DNA of 64,000 nucleotides from assembly GCF_030272615.1 (NCBI RefSeq), contig NC_081406.1, positions 263,652,624 to 263,716,623 of the forward strand. The letters run 5' to 3'. The position numbers and the translations under genes are program-made. Numbering within the stretch: position 1 is the first letter of the stretch; every line of letters starts with the position of its first letter. The stretch comes from Cryptomeria japonica. Taxonomy: Eukaryota > Streptophyta > Pinopsida > Cupressales > Cupressaceae. Positions 1 through 12,100 of this stretch are shown here, piece by piece. The notes under the pieces were generated by a model. The model was not told the origin of the DNA, ran no database searches, and saw only the letters and a list, made by a program, of their open reading frames with translations.

Positions 1-256
1 TAGTCTATCAGATCTATTTTTGTGATTAAGTTTGTAGATCCGGTGAAGACTAATTCATCCCCCCCCTCTCAATTTTCCCTCATTATTGTTTCCTAACAGG
101 AGCTACTAGAAAGGGGGGGTCTCGAGCATATTGAGAGGGAAAAGGATAATGAAAGGGATGAAGTGAGCCTACTCAGGTGATAGGGGAATGGACACCAAAG
201 TGGTTACAAAAAATGTAGGTCAAATTATAAAGGGGTATGTAATTTTTGACACTACA
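1..256 (-). repeat. Partial LTR (3' LTR of minus-strand element D)
   Basis: On the minus strand an LTR-like sequence begins TGTAGTGTC at 256 and runs out of the window. It is called because a purine-rich tract lies directly upstream of it on that strand, the same arrangement seen at the 3' LTR of element C. The other LTR was not found, so length and insertion-site duplication are unknown. Confidence 0.5.
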
Positions 257-272
257 TTTTGCCCCCACTTTA
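257..272 (-). other. Polypurine tract of element D
   Basis: On the minus strand the sequence reads AAAGTGGGGGCAAAA immediately before the TGTAG start of the partial LTR. It matches the tract of element C (AAAGTGGGGGCTAAA at 32899-32913) at 14 of 15 bases, which links D and C as relatives. Its role would be priming of plus-strand DNA synthesis. Confidence 0.55.
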
Positions 273-1154
273 GCGAGCTTATGAATAAGCATGAATATGC
301 ATGGTAAAGGAAAACTAATAAACAAGAAATAACATTATGATGCCAAAAGGATACTATAGAGGAAGTAGATAAATCTCCAAGCCAAGGAAGCATGTCCCCA
401 AGCTAAAGACCTACAAAACAAATGCATTAGATAGAAGAACCTGCACAAGTGAACAGGGTTAGAGAAAAAAAAAATCCCAAGACAAAAGGGTTAGAACATG
501 ATAAAGAAATAGATAGCACACACATGAAAGCACAAAACAAAGAAACTATGATCTTGAGTCAACAAAGTAAAAGAGACCTCGATGTAAAAGGTTGTCTCAG
601 TACCATGCATCATCCCCAAAATAACAAGAAACAACAAATAGAGGAATTCTAAAATGAAGAGAATAATGCACAAGGATTGATCACTTCAAGGAAGAATGCA
701 CCCAGAAGTCAGAGAAGCAATCAATGTCGAAGAGATAATACATGACCTAGAAACTATCTTGATCTATCACTAGCGGTCATGCAGATATGATGACGATCAA
801 AAATATAAATCTAGCAAGTTGTGCTATGCTAGATGATCAAAGATAAGTAGCACCAACCTCGCTCAGACAAAAGGCCACTGTTGAAAGATAAGTAGCACCA
901 ACCTTGATTGGAAGGAATGCCACTATTGATAAGGATAAAAAGATAGATGCTAGGTAGAACCAACCTCGCTATGGGGGAAAACCACTACCGATAAGATAGA
1001 TTTTGATAAGATCCACAAAGGGCGAGAAGTAGATAGATAGTCACCACGATGGGTGAGAGATAGAGATGCACCATTACAAATGAAAATGGGACGTGATAAG
1101 AATGAACAATGGGTTGAAATATGATAGATAGAAGGATAGAGATATACCTCGATG
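273..1154 (-). other. Non-coding 3' part of element D with short repeats
   Basis: I see no credible gene here. Between about 835 and 1000 a unit of about 50 bases containing AGTAGCACCAACCT (third copy AGTAGAACCAACCT... in altered form) recurs three times imperfectly. The position, between the coding relic and the polypurine tract, is that of the 3' untranslated region of an LTR element. Confidence 0.35.
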
Positions 1155-2084
1155 TCACATTCTATACAAAGAAGAACAAGAAGGAACATCAATACACAAA
1201 ATATCAATGACACCCAATTGATGAAGTTGCTGAATCTTGTCATTCAAGGCCTTACATTCACTAGTGGAATGACCAAGCACTTGATGGTATGCATAGAAAG
1301 AATCATTCTTAGGAAATTTATTATGTGTAGGAGGAGGAAGAGTAATCAAGAAAGATTTGAGAAGCCACCACAAGACACATTCTTTCTTAGATAAAGGATG
1401 AGGAGCAGGAAGTAGCCCTTTCTCTTGTGGTGAAGATTTTGACTGCTCACAAAAAGGAGATACAAAGATAATAGATGATAGAGGACAAGATGAAGATGGA
1501 TTAGGTTTGTATCCTAAACCCATCCTAAACGTACTTGATTTTGGCTCCAAAGGAACCTTAACACCTTGACCCATGCACCCAAGACCATCACCTTTGTATC
1601 CATACTTAGAGGTGATATTAAATCCTGGACCATAATGTGATTGCATATCTTCAAGAGAGTGAGTATCACCTTTAATGGTGTAGCCAATGGTGTTCACATG
1701 ATCACCCAATACAGAAGAATAATCATCTTTGATAGCGGGCATAAATGATGCTTTTGGAAAGTTAAGGTGGATAGGGTTGACTTTATATTCTGCAATGAAG
1801 GAGCTTGTAAATTCTAAGGAGCCCCAATCATCACCAAGAAATGAATTTGATTGAGAGGAAGGAGATGGAGTAGGAGTAGAGTTAGGAATTTCTAATTTAG
1901 GAGGATCTTCTTTAGGGACAACCTTCTCATGGGTTCCCTCTTTAGGAGGGTCCATGGGAATAGTTTTTGGCATATTAGAAGATAAAGATAGAATACAGTT
2001 TGGAAAGGTAGGTGTAACCAAGGCATGAGTCAAAATGCCATATAAGTTACCCAAGCAAAAATCCAAAATATCAAATTGCAACAC
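1155..2084 (-). pseudogene. Gag/G-patch relic of non-autonomous LTR element D
   Basis: This open frame of 309 codons reads as part of a plant Ty3/gypsy polyprotein. From N to C it shows a Pro/Lys/Glu-rich stretch with PPKE-type repeats, a DDWGSLEF stretch, a G-patch-like segment with GYKGDGLG and later RMGLGYKP, and then a YHQVLGHSTSECK segment resembling the gag zinc-binding motif of the other elements. In elements A and B the zinc motif precedes the protease and G-patch; here it follows the G-patch, and its first Cys is replaced by Tyr. No RT, RNase H or integrase motif is visible around it. The ATG at 2084 is only the first Met of the open stretch. I infer a gag-type non-autonomous element related to C through the PPKE/PPKD repeats and similar polypurine tracts. 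Confidence 0.5.
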
Positions 2085-4035
2085 ATCTACTTATGCAATT
2101 GTGTACAAGTACAACAAATTCAAGGGAAATGGCATAGCCATAGATCCTAGTGTTGCAGCATGGGCTATGATACTAGATATAATGCCTTGCCAAAGAATCC
2201 TTGAGAAAACAAGCCAAGAAAACGTGGAATAATTTTTTTAAACATTTCAAATACAAATAACAATTTCAATGCCAAAAATACAACACAACATGTTGCACTT
2301 GCACAAAAATGTGTACTAAAGTGTTGCAAGGGAAACTAAAACACACAAGAACACCTAAATATAACTACACCATTGCACAAGTGAGGTGACAATAGTGAAA
2401 AACTAGCAATGAAACCACTCGCCACAAGAAATGATAAAATAGAGAGAGAGATGAAGAATAATGACTCCTACCATGATCACTTTCTCTCATCAAATGACAC
2501 CAATATGGGATGAGAGATTCATCAACCCCCGTTTAACATTACACTATGTCGATCAACTAAAGCCCAAGCACTGACAATACCCACAAGACTCGACTAGCTC
2601 AACTACAAATATATGACATCTTGTAGAACCAATAATGCACAAGAAGAAGTGTGAAGTCCCTAAACATCAACTAATCACTAGGGAAGACTTGTGACACCTT
2701 AGAATAGGTCAACAAAGGGTTTCAACTATCACAAAACTTCATAATAAGCTACAAGACTTCTCTCAACAAACTAGGATTTATCTCAATCCTAAGTGTGATG
2801 ATTAACTTCCTGTGAACACTAACACGCAAATTGATACAATCAACACCACTAAAAATTACTCACAAAACACTTGGACCACCTCATAGGTTCTATTAAGTCT
2901 CTATCTGTAACAACAACTTTGATCGACTCAAACTAGCCCTTTAAGGCTCCAAAAATCCTATTAGACTCTAGCTCAAGGTTATGGTTCTCACAAGGGACTA
3001 TGGTTCCCTAATAGGACATAATTTCACCAAAGGAACACTATCATGGTATGCCTTTCTCATTTAGGCATGTTGACATCCTCTAGGAATGCTCATATTGATT
3101 CTAGGTGCTAGTGTCCCAAGCAACCTTATCTTATGTGTCCCAAGCAAGCTAGGGATCAATCCCATATACACCTAAAATGAGTTGGAGTAAGTAAAATACC
3201 CTAGGAATGCATGAGGAAAACAAAAATATTGGACTAGGGGATGAAGAATAAAAACTACTCCTTGGACACTAGGCACCACCAACACATGCAAGGAGAGGAT
3301 GGTGATGGAAATAAACATCTCCACAACACCCTAAAATCCTACCCTAAGTTAAAAAATTCAAGAACAAGAAAATAAAATACCTTTGGACATTTGCAAGACT
3401 TTACAACATGCTCCAGAATGCCCAAAAGGCACCCGAAACTATGCTAAATGACTCAAATCACCACAAGGAGGTATGGAAACCTTTAGAATGGGATACAACA
3501 TCCTACAGGATGACTCATGACACCATTACATTCATTTTAGAACCAAAGGAAATATTCCTACTTGTATAATCCATTTAATGTTGTATGAACAATTAAGAAA
3601 TAATACATGAAGCTCGCACCCAACACCAACATTGACACATACCAAAATAATCTAATCCATTTTATTAACATTTTTTTATAATATCCTTCATGAGGAAGGT
3701 TCAATATACCTTATACATCGCTATATTTTCTTTCAATTCAAATATACATAAGTTTGCATTAGATGATTCATAAATAAAATAAAAGCCCGAGAGAGAAAAG
3801 GATAGGAAGAACTTGATGCTGAATCCAATGCCATGATCTCTGGTTCTTAACAATGTTAGCAATTCCACCTAACCATGTGGAACCTAGAGGTCCATCTCAA
3901 TGTGCTCATGAAGATAGTCACATGACCCAAACACTCAAGAAATGAATACACATAAGGGTATACGATTACACACATGCCATACACAAAGCATACACATATT
4001 ACATGATCAAAGAGAAAAAATTCCCAATGTGAATA
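2085..4035. other. No gene seen
   Basis: AT-rich, stop-dense sequence. Part of it may be the leader or 5' part of element D, interrupted on the right by insertion of element A, but no LTR pair or coding motif supports a boundary. Confidence 0.3.
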
Positions 4036-4040
4036 AATAC
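4036..4040. repeat. Target-site duplication AATAC, left copy (element A)
   Basis: The five bases AATAC directly precede the TGTAGACACTT start of the 5' LTR. The same five follow the CA end of the 3' LTR at 18227-18231. A matching 5-bp duplication is the signature of integrase-mediated insertion. Confidence 0.9.
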
Positions 4041-5141
4041 TGTAGACACTTAAAAATAATTATTTTAATTATTTTTAATCCCTCACATAATTAATTAATT
4101 AATTATGTTAATTAAAATTCTTCTCAATATTAATTAAATATAATTAATATTGTCACTATAGCATATGATTTATTTAATAAATCAATCCCTTTCTTTATTC
4201 TTCTAAAAAATCAAATCCTCACAAATCTTCCTCTTAGCTAATTAATTTCAATTAATTAGTTAACCTACATGATTCCTACAATTCATCTTCTTACTTCATC
4301 ATTAACCTGATAAATTCTTCTAGAAACTCCCTAAACTCACTTAACATTATTCTTCTAATTTTTTATTCCCTCCACTCATTCTCTCTCCTATTCAAATTCT
4401 CCTACAAATATAAATCCCACCTAACATTTCCTCTAATCCCTCTCCTAATGAGTCGTTAATGGCTAATCATCATGATTAGCCACAAAGTCAACTCTTTGTC
4501 CTTTCATCCAGCCACTAGCTTTAAATGCTCTTTTTCTAGATGAATGTAAGATTTTCAAAATCTCACATTCCTCTAGGCATTTCCCTCTCCCAAGGAATTT
4601 TTAATTCCTTTTTATTCTTCTAATCCCCATAATATCCATTTTTGGAGAATTTTTAATTCCTCTAATGCATCTTGTAGAGTGTGGAGATACGAAATGCCTT
4701 TAGGGCATATTTCTTGGTCTCCACACCCGCTCTTGGAGCTTGTGTGAGCTCACAAGTAAATCATAGCCCTTCATCTCGAATTCATCCTAGCCATTCGTTT
4801 TCCTCTCTTCCTATAAAATAGGGTTCCATCCCTTAATTCAAAACATCTTGAAATCCAGTAAGCTTATGCTGCCTTTTTGAGCCCAGGAAATCATCTTGGC
4901 AACTTGATCATCTCATCCTTATCATTTGTGCACAATATTGGAGAGCCATCCACATCCAACAATCAAAGGAGCACATCAAGTGGAGCATTATCAAGGGGCG
5001 CCTTCACTTCATCAAGCTCAATCCGAAGGAGAAGGTAAAATAGCAAGGTGAAATGGTCTTTTAATGATATTTTAGCATTCTGCATGTTTATTTCGTTATG
5101 TTTTGATCAGTTTACCTTTCAAATCTGTTTTCCCCTCTTCA
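4041..5141 (+). repeat. 5' LTR of element A
   Basis: The 1101-bp LTR begins TGTAGACACTTAAAA and ends CTCTTCA. It is paired with 17129-18226. The first 250 bases hold AT-rich inverted repeats built from TTAATTAA-type words, probably in U3. A TATA-like box lies at 4812. Compared with the 3' copy it has extra short segments at about 4247 and 4572 and lacks a 13-base duplication present there. Confidence 0.92.
4812..4820 (+). promoter_or_regulatory. TATA box in LTR of element A
   Basis: TATAAAATA lies about 330 bases before the LTR end in both LTRs (second copy starting at 17884). This is where the promoter of the genomic RNA is expected. The transcription start is not determined. Confidence 0.5.
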
Positions 5142-5144
5142 TTT

Positions 5145-5164
5145 TGGCACGCCCGGTGGGACTC
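5145..5164 (+). other. Primer-binding site of element A
   Basis: Three bases after the LTR the sequence TGGCACGCCCGGTGGGACTC begins with TGG, as expected for pairing with the CCA end of a tRNA. The identical 20 bases occur at the same place in element B (46778-46797). The implied tRNA 3' end (T-loop followed by CCCACC) resembles arginine-type tRNAs, but I cannot name the tRNA with confidence. Confidence 0.75.
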
Positions 5165-5243
5165 ACGTCCCTGAGAACTAATGTTTTTTTTTTTTTAGGT
5201 TTTTGTGAGTTGTGAGACGTAGGTTCCAGAATAGCGCGACTGC

Positions 5244-5278
<35 letters not shown>

Positions 5279-5439
5279 CACAGGTTCCAGAATCGCGGCT
5301 CTGCATTTCTGCGCGACAACTCCTCCTTATTTTGTTCTGTTTCTTTTTTTTTTATGTTTCTGTTTCTGTTGCAGCACGACAGCTCTGTTATCTGATTTGT
5401 TATTTGATTTGTTGTCTATTCTGTTTTAGTATAATCTGT

Positions 5440-5815
5440 GTGAAAGTAGGAGAGTATGCTCTTGTCTATATAGACAATCAGAAATCCAGACCTTTCACTT
5501 TTCTATTATGTTTAGCACGACTGTATGCTCTGACTGTAGGAAAGTGTGAAAATAGGAGAGTATGCTCTTGTCTATCTAAACAATCAGAAATAAGAACCTT
5601 TGACACTTTTCTATCTGTGTAGTGCTACTGTCTGCTCTGTTAATCTATTTGAAAATTTTAGGTGCTAACTATAGTCTGCATTTAATTTATTTATTTCCTG
5701 TTATCTGCTCTGTTTAAATATAATTTGTCCACCCGCAGGAAAGTGTGAAAGTAGGAGAGTATGCTCTTATCTATCTAGATAATCAGAAATCCGGACCTTT
5801 GACATTTTTATTTTA
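5440..5815 (+). repeat. Dispersed leader repeat of about 100 bases, element A
   Basis: A unit with the core GAGTATGCTCTTGTCTAT, followed by AATCAGAAAT and a C-rich end, occurs at about 5445, 5545 and 5740, and in a more diverged form at about 6617-6672. The spacing and partial order conservation suggest duplicated leader modules. Confidence 0.6.
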
Positions 5816-6729
5816 TTCTGTTTAGTGCGACAATTTGCTTTGTTAAATCTAGGGTTTCGGTCTGTTCTGTTAAATCTAGGGTTTCTGTTTTGTTAAATTT
5901 AGGGTTTCTGTTCTGTTAAATTTAGGGTTAATTAAAAAAAAAATTCGGTTTTTTCGCCATATCTTCTTTATCTTAACTCCATTTCCCTTCAAACTTCACC
6001 AGATTCTCCACATTGCCATTTTCCACATTTTCTTCCTTAGAGGCCTTATCTCAAAAATCCACTTTTTGAAGCCCAAAATCCCATATTTCTCTATTTTTAG
6101 GGTTTGCCATAACTTCTTCCCTTTTCATCTAGTCACCTCCAAATTTTTCCCATATTATTCATCTTCAACTTTTGCTTCTTTGTCCCTCTTGGACAAATTT
6201 TCTCATTCCTTCATCTCTCCTCCAAAATCCCCATTTTTTGCTTGCCTATCCCTCAGAAAGTGGTAAAAACCTTGTCAAACCCCATTTACCCATCAAAGCT
6301 TTCTTCAAATCCACATTTGTCATTAGTAAAAAAGTTTTTATTCATGTTTTTCTATTCATTCCCAAAAAATTAAAAAAAATTAATATTTTTGTCATTTTGT
6401 TGATTTTTGCAGGACGCTTGTTGAAGACTATTTTTCCAAACTACTAATCAAGTTGTTTTACAGGACACTTTTTGAAGACTCCATTTTTCAAACTACTAAT
6501 CAAGTGGTTTTGCAGGTTGCCTAGCTGATTCAACCAAATATTGTGCATTTATTTAAATTAGGCACCTAGATATTAATTAAAATGGAATGAACCATTGTCT
6601 TATGTGTCTTTAAGAAAAGCGTAAAGGTAGGAAAGTATGCTCTTGTCTTACTAGACGATTAGAAATCCAGACCCTCCAACCTTTTCTTGTTTGATTGTGT
6701 GTTTACCTCTAGCGGGCATGCCCTCCCAA

Positions 6730-7270
6730 CTTGCTCTTTGAGAAGGTAAGAGGGGAACGACCCAAGTGAGTACACTCGGACCTGGGGTTCCCAACTCACT
6801 ATAATAAATAGGCCATTGACTATGAAAGGGTTAATGGTTGGGGCTATATGAGAGTTCACTCTCACATTGGGTGCTTAGTAGGATCCTAGAGATCTCAATC
6901 ATGCTTGTGTGACTACTAAGTTCCTGGTGCTTCATTGGGCTATAGGCCTCAATTGTGCTTGCGCAACTTCGAAGGGTAGCTCCTAACAGGAAGACTTACT
7001 AAACACCTTGTTCATAGTGGCCAAAAACCTTCTAGTCATTGGTGTAGGAGGTCGGACCTCTGAAGCGGCCCATATTCTTACGGCCCTTAGTAGAGACACA
7101 AAGTTCGCCATGAGGAGTTTTCATGGGAATTGATGCTTGGCTGCCCTGAGAAGTGAGTGTCATGGAGGGGAGCCAGTGGGGTCAAGCATCTAAGTGTCCG
7201 CTCTGGGTAAGCGTAGATGGGAAACCAATTGGGATTCAATGACTATTGTCCTTGCCAGCCTTAAGAATGT
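6730..7270 (+). promoter_or_regulatory. Conserved leader block shared by elements A and B
   Basis: The stretch aligns by eye with 47560-48110 of element B over about 500 bases. Shared words include GAACGACCCAAGTG, GGAGGTCGGACCTCTG, CAAAGTTCGCCATG, GGAGTTTTCATGGG and GTCAAGCATCTAAGT. Both copies end a similar distance before the gag start. No reading frame is shared, and the LTRs of A and B are not visibly alike. I infer a constraint at the RNA level, such as packaging, dimerisation or translation control. Confidence 0.6.
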
Positions 7271-7684
7271 TGTATATGAGCATGAGTTGCTTTGAGATAA
7301 TATGCATTTAATCATTGTGTTTGCTTTGTTTGATACATACTTGCCAAGAGTAGACTAAAAACACATCATTATCCCCAAACACTTTGCAAAAATATTTGTC
7401 AAGACACAAACAAATTGTCCAAGTCATTACCCACGCCAAGTCCAAAATTGCGTCAAAACTCTGTCTGTCCCATTTTTCATAAGCCTAAGAGAGAAGCTAA
7501 GAGTTTATCCTCTACATCAACATTCAAGTTTGTCCTTTGAAACACCTACTATTGTCCAAATCAGGGTGGTCATATACCTTCATACAACTTGCCATTTAAA
7601 TAGATCCTTCATGTTCATGCCAAAGATAACGTAGTCATCAAGTTTTCTTCTAAACCATCACTACCATACCTTCTTCATCAATCA

Positions 7685-8066
7685 TCCTCAAATTTCCTAA
7701 GTCCTTTCATCCTCAAATTTCTTAAGTCCTTTCATCACAAATTTCTTAAGTCCTTTCATCCTCAAATTTCTTAAGTCATTTCATCACAAATTTCTTAAGT
7801 CCTTTCATCCTCAAATTTCTTAAATCCTTTCATCACAAAGTTCTTAAATCCTTTCTTTCATCACAAATTCCTTAAGTCCTTTCATCCTCAAATTTCTTAA
7901 GTCCTTTCATCCTCAAATTTCTTAAATCTTTTCATCACACAAATTTCTTAAATCCTTTCATCCTCAAATTTCTTAAGTCCTTTTATCACAAATTTCTAAA
8001 ATCCTTCCATCACAAATTTTCTAAGTCATTTCATCACAACTTTCCTAAGTCTTTTCATCACAAATA
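7685..8066 (+). repeat. Tandem repeat of about 24 bases upstream of gag (element A)
   Basis: About 15 imperfect copies of a unit built from CCTTTCATCACAAATTTCTT or CCTTTCATCCTCAAATTTC. The array ends about 36 bases before the gag ATG at 8103 and is pyrimidine-rich. Element B has no matching array. Confidence 0.8.
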
Positions 8067-8102
8067 TCGTGTATGGTCGCAACTTGATCCCAAAAGAAAA
8101 AG

Positions 8103-10196
8103 ATGGCTGATCAACAATATGGCATGTTAGACATTGGTGTCCTATATGAAGATCCCACACAAGATCATACACAAAGTGGGCAACCAAGCGATCAAGATCA
8201 AAGCCAAAATCTTGACATGGTTAACCAAGATGAACTTTGTCCGGAAGTGCAAACTTTCCTAGCGGATTCTTATAACCAAGAGATGATAGAAAAGTTTATT
8301 AAACACAATCCTACTGCACTTCTAAAAACTCTTCTTGAACATGGAGCTCAACTTCCACCTGAATTTAATAGATCCGCTCTCGTCCAACAACCATAAGGAG
8401 ACCTCGCTCCCACACAAAGTGTTGCACCTACTATTCAAACTCAATCAATTGCAGCCCCATCAATCATCCAAGCCCAATCAATGCCACCCGTGACACCTCC
8501 CACCACGGTCTCCATCCCGCCTTCTTTCTCCTTACCATCCATACCACTATCAAATCCAATCTCATCCATTCTCCAACAAACTTCTATACCACCTCCTTCT
8601 ATTCAACCACATATTTCTATTCCACAAACTTCCCTTTCTCCCAACAACGTTGCAAATTTTATCCAGACCGCATTCAATCCCGTCACAACAGTTGGCGGAC
8701 CTCAACCAAGTATCACATGAACCCCAACGACATCGGTCATCACATCCCATGTTCCCACCTCCTCATCATATCAATATATTGGTGGTGGTGCACCTTCTTT
8801 AGTTCATCCAATTCTTGGGGCAAATACAATCCATCAATATCAAAGTCCACAACAAGACCTCATCAAGGAAATTCAAGACATGAAGAATATCATCAAAAAC
8901 ATGAAAGAAAAGACTAATAAAAGGAAAACTTACTCATTCGAAGAGTTTTGCCCTTGTCCTTACGACCCATCTATATCAGTTGCACCATATCCCCCAGGAT
9001 TTGAGATCCCTAAATTCACCAAGTATGAAGGCAAAGGAGACCCCCGTGACCATGTCCGAGAATTCCACATCTTATGCCAAGAAGTCTCCTATAGTGACCT
9101 TTATCTTTGCAGACTCTTTCCCAAGAGTCTCACAGGAGACGCCCTAGCATGGTTCTCATCTTTACCATGAGGTTCTATTGTCTCTTTTCCAGACTTGGCA
9201 GAAAAATTTGTGACCCACTATGCATACAACATGGGTAATGATGTTTCTATGATGGACCTATGTAATATAAAACAAAGGCCTAGAGAAACCTTCACCAATT
9301 TCCTACAAAGATCGCGACATCTTATCAAAAAATTCCAGTGGGACATGCCAGAACAACATCAAATTGAACTATTTCAAAAGAACTTGGTGCCTAAAATTTC
9401 AAGACCTTTAATATCTCAATGTATCAAATCCTTCCAAAAATTGACCGATAAGGGCCTCGCCCTCGAATGTGTCTTGTTGGAGGAAGGAACCTTGAAACAT
9501 TACCAGAAGTCATCACAAAGTTCTTCCTCTTATCATAACAACAAGCCAAAATTCTGGGCTAAAAATAAAAACGTGGTCAATGATGGTGTAACTGATGCAA
9601 AGCGGGTCCAAACTGTGGCCGCTCCCCCAAAATCCACCACCAATATTCATCAATTCAATAATCAAAACAATTCAAATCAATCTCAAAAACCTCACAACAA
9701 TGTCTCAATCCAAGGACGACCACCCCAATCAAATAACAAGACTCCAAGAGATTTCACTCCTCTTGCTGAGCCTATTGAAGTGGTGTTTCAAAAACTTGTC
9801 CAAGCAGGTATAGTGGCTTTTCCAATCACTCGCCCGTTTGATCCCAATCAACCTAAACCAAGATGGTATAATGAAAATGAGTATTGTGAATACCATCGTA
9901 TCAAGAGACATGATACACGAAAGTGTATGAAACTAAAGATCTACATACAAGATCTCATTGATAGAGGTGAGATTGAGGTAGCAAATGCAAAACCTGGTAA
10001 TAACAATGACAAACTCAAAATGTACCAGGAACCCTTCCCAAAGCATGATAAAGGAAAAGGCTCATCATCTAACGCAATGGATTATGACTACGCTAATCAC
10101 ATAACCGGTTTTGATTTTTTAGTAAGTCGCATTGAACCTCCAGACAATCATGTCAATGTCATAACCATCCAAGGAGTTAATCCTCCTTCTTCCTAA
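8103..10196 (+). pseudogene. Gag segment of element A
   Basis: N-terminal low-complexity region rich in Pro, Ser and Gln (8103-8870), then the retrotransposon gag core at about 8935-9480 with GDPRDHVREF, LTGDALAWF and FTNFLQR stretches. A zinc-binding motif follows at about 9885-9926 with spacing C-x2-H-x4-H-x4-C (Cys-His-His-Cys rather than CCHC). Stops at 8394, 8718, 9168 and 10194 break it. The ATG at 8103 follows the tandem array and gives an N-terminus unlike that of B. Confidence 0.8.
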
Positions 10197-10334
10197 AGCA
10201 GACCAAATCCAGCTAGAATAGTCATTCAAGGTGCCACGCCTTCCACCTCCCATTTCCAGAATGACTGTAATGCAACTACACGCCGAGGAAGAGTCACCAT
10301 CCAAGGAGTTCCTCCCCCACCAAACCCCTCACCC

Positions 10335-12100
10335 ATGTCTTCCACCCGCCGATATGACCTCCTTGATCAGCTTGGGAAGACACCCGCGCAGATCTCCATT
10401 TTGGAACTTCTCAAGACTTCTCCGGTCCATAAAGAAATTTTGGAACAAGCCCTTCTCCAATCACGCGTGCCTGATAACATCAATGCCACCCAATTTCAAA
10501 TCATCATTGGAAACCTTGCTGCCCAGCAGCACATTGCATTTAACTCCAAAGATGCTCCTGCAGATGAGCACCATAACAAACTTTTGCACATTGAAGCTCT
10601 CATCCACAAGCACAAGGTCAAACGTATCCTGATTGACAGTGGATCTAGGCTTAATCTGTGTACATACAAATTGATAAAACAATTGAGACTTTCTGAGGAT
10701 CTGATAGACACATCAGGAAGGATCACAATAAAGGCGTGATCACCTTACCTCTTCAAGTGGGCCCCATTACAATTGAAACCCCTTGCCAAGTACTCGATCT
10801 TGATCTCCCCTACAACATTCTCCTCGGGAGGCCATGGATTCATTCCTTGCAGGTTGTACCCTCCACCTATCACCAATGCATCAAATTCCCCTATAATGGA
10901 AAAGTGATCACTGTCAAAGGTGATCCCCAACCTTTTCAATATTGCAAACTATTAGAGGGGAAGCATCCGTATCATTGCCCACTAAATAGACCTTCGCCAA
11001 CGCCTCCATCTGACACATCAAATGTTGCCTCCACATCATCCCAACCAAACAATCAAATCAAGATCTTGGACAATGGCTGTGGAGAATACAAATTGGAGGA
11101 CGTCTTATTAATAGGCAACCTCCCTCTCTCTTCTAAGTCATTTGGCAAACCAAAAGAGCTAAAAAAGGACCCGAAACCAGTCATGCAACGCTAAAACACC
11201 ACCTTCCAGCAAGGGGGCCCACTTGATAATGAGAACCTCGAAGCAGATATCTCTTCATGGCTGTACCAGGAAGAGGATGATGATCCAACAAGAATATCCA
11301 AAGAAATGTACCCAAAAGCATTTGCCATAGTTGAAAAAATGGGTTACAAAGGACACGGTCTAGGACCAGAGGAGAAAGGAAGAAAAGCACCCATAAATCC
11401 TATCTCCTACAGATACAACAGAGGCTTGGGGTACACCCCGGTGCCTAAGATTACTATCATCAGTGCCCCTTCTAGTCCTTCTTCGGATATCGAAAGTGTC
11501 GACGAAGAGAAATTCCACGAAATGCCTTATGAATACAAGAAAGATACCTTCTTCAACGCTTACATCAATACCATCACCCTCGTAACTCCTCCCACTTCAC
11601 ATGAGCTACATCTTGTCCATCCCGAACTCATTGACTGGGGCCAACGAGACAAACCCACTTTAGATATCTGCATCGACGATAATGCTCTCATTGCTCTCCT
11701 AACAGCACAAAATATGGAAGATTGTAATAGAATTGAGGGTATTCAACTACACGAAAAGGGATACTTTGGTAGTCAAGTCAATGCCCTTATCCACAAAAAA
11801 GATAATAAAAGAAAAAGATATGATTTCCTAGGTGAAAACCTCCCTGAGGCGCCTTTGGATGAACAAGAAATAAAAACAAAGGGCGTATCTGAAAGTGAAA
11901 ACCTAGAAAAGGCACTTGACGATGAGGGATTTGACCTCCCTACCATTGGTTACCTTCCACAAGACAAATCAAATTTGTTGATAGAAGAAACAGACAGCAT
12001 CAACATGGGCACCGAAGTCATTTCGAAAAATGTGCTCATTGCCAAATCCCTCACCGAAATCGAGAAACAAGACTTCATCAACTTCCTTACAGAGGTTAAA
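10335..12100 (+). pseudogene. Protease and G-patch segment of element A
   Basis: An aspartic-protease active-site match (LIDSGS) lies at about 10630-10645. It is followed, after the frameshift, by the conserved NILLGRPWIHSLQVVPSTYH stretch at about 10814-10873. A G-patch-like segment (GYKGHGLGPEEKG) lies at 11342-11380. A linker with GENLPEAP leads to RT and contains one copy of the AAAA-bulge stem-loop at 11831. G-patch motifs bind RNA or helicases in other proteins; their role in this lineage is not established. Confidence 0.8.
11831..11853 (+). other. AAAA-bulge stem-loop, coding copy in element A
   Basis: GGTG, four A, inner stem CCTC with GAGG (loop CCT), then CGCC. An extra A-T pair extends the outer stem. 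It encodes GENLPEAP between the G-patch and RT. A decayed second copy lies at about 11895-11915, in the same relative place as the second coding copy of element B. Confidence 0.55.

Larger units (their letters stand above)
5165..8102 (+). other. Leader of element A (no gene)
   Basis: This 2.9-kb untranslated leader contains a TA microsatellite (5246-5276), dispersed copies of a unit of about 100 bases, several GGGTTTCTGTT-type short repeats around 5850-5930, a block conserved with element B (6730-7270) and a tandem array just before gag (7685-8066). Short open stretches here show no coding character. Confidence 0.6.

Noticed and set aside
5212-5622. Open frame of 136 codons in the leader of element A
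   Set aside because: It runs through a TA microsatellite and repeated leader units, has no coding character and is not conserved in element B.
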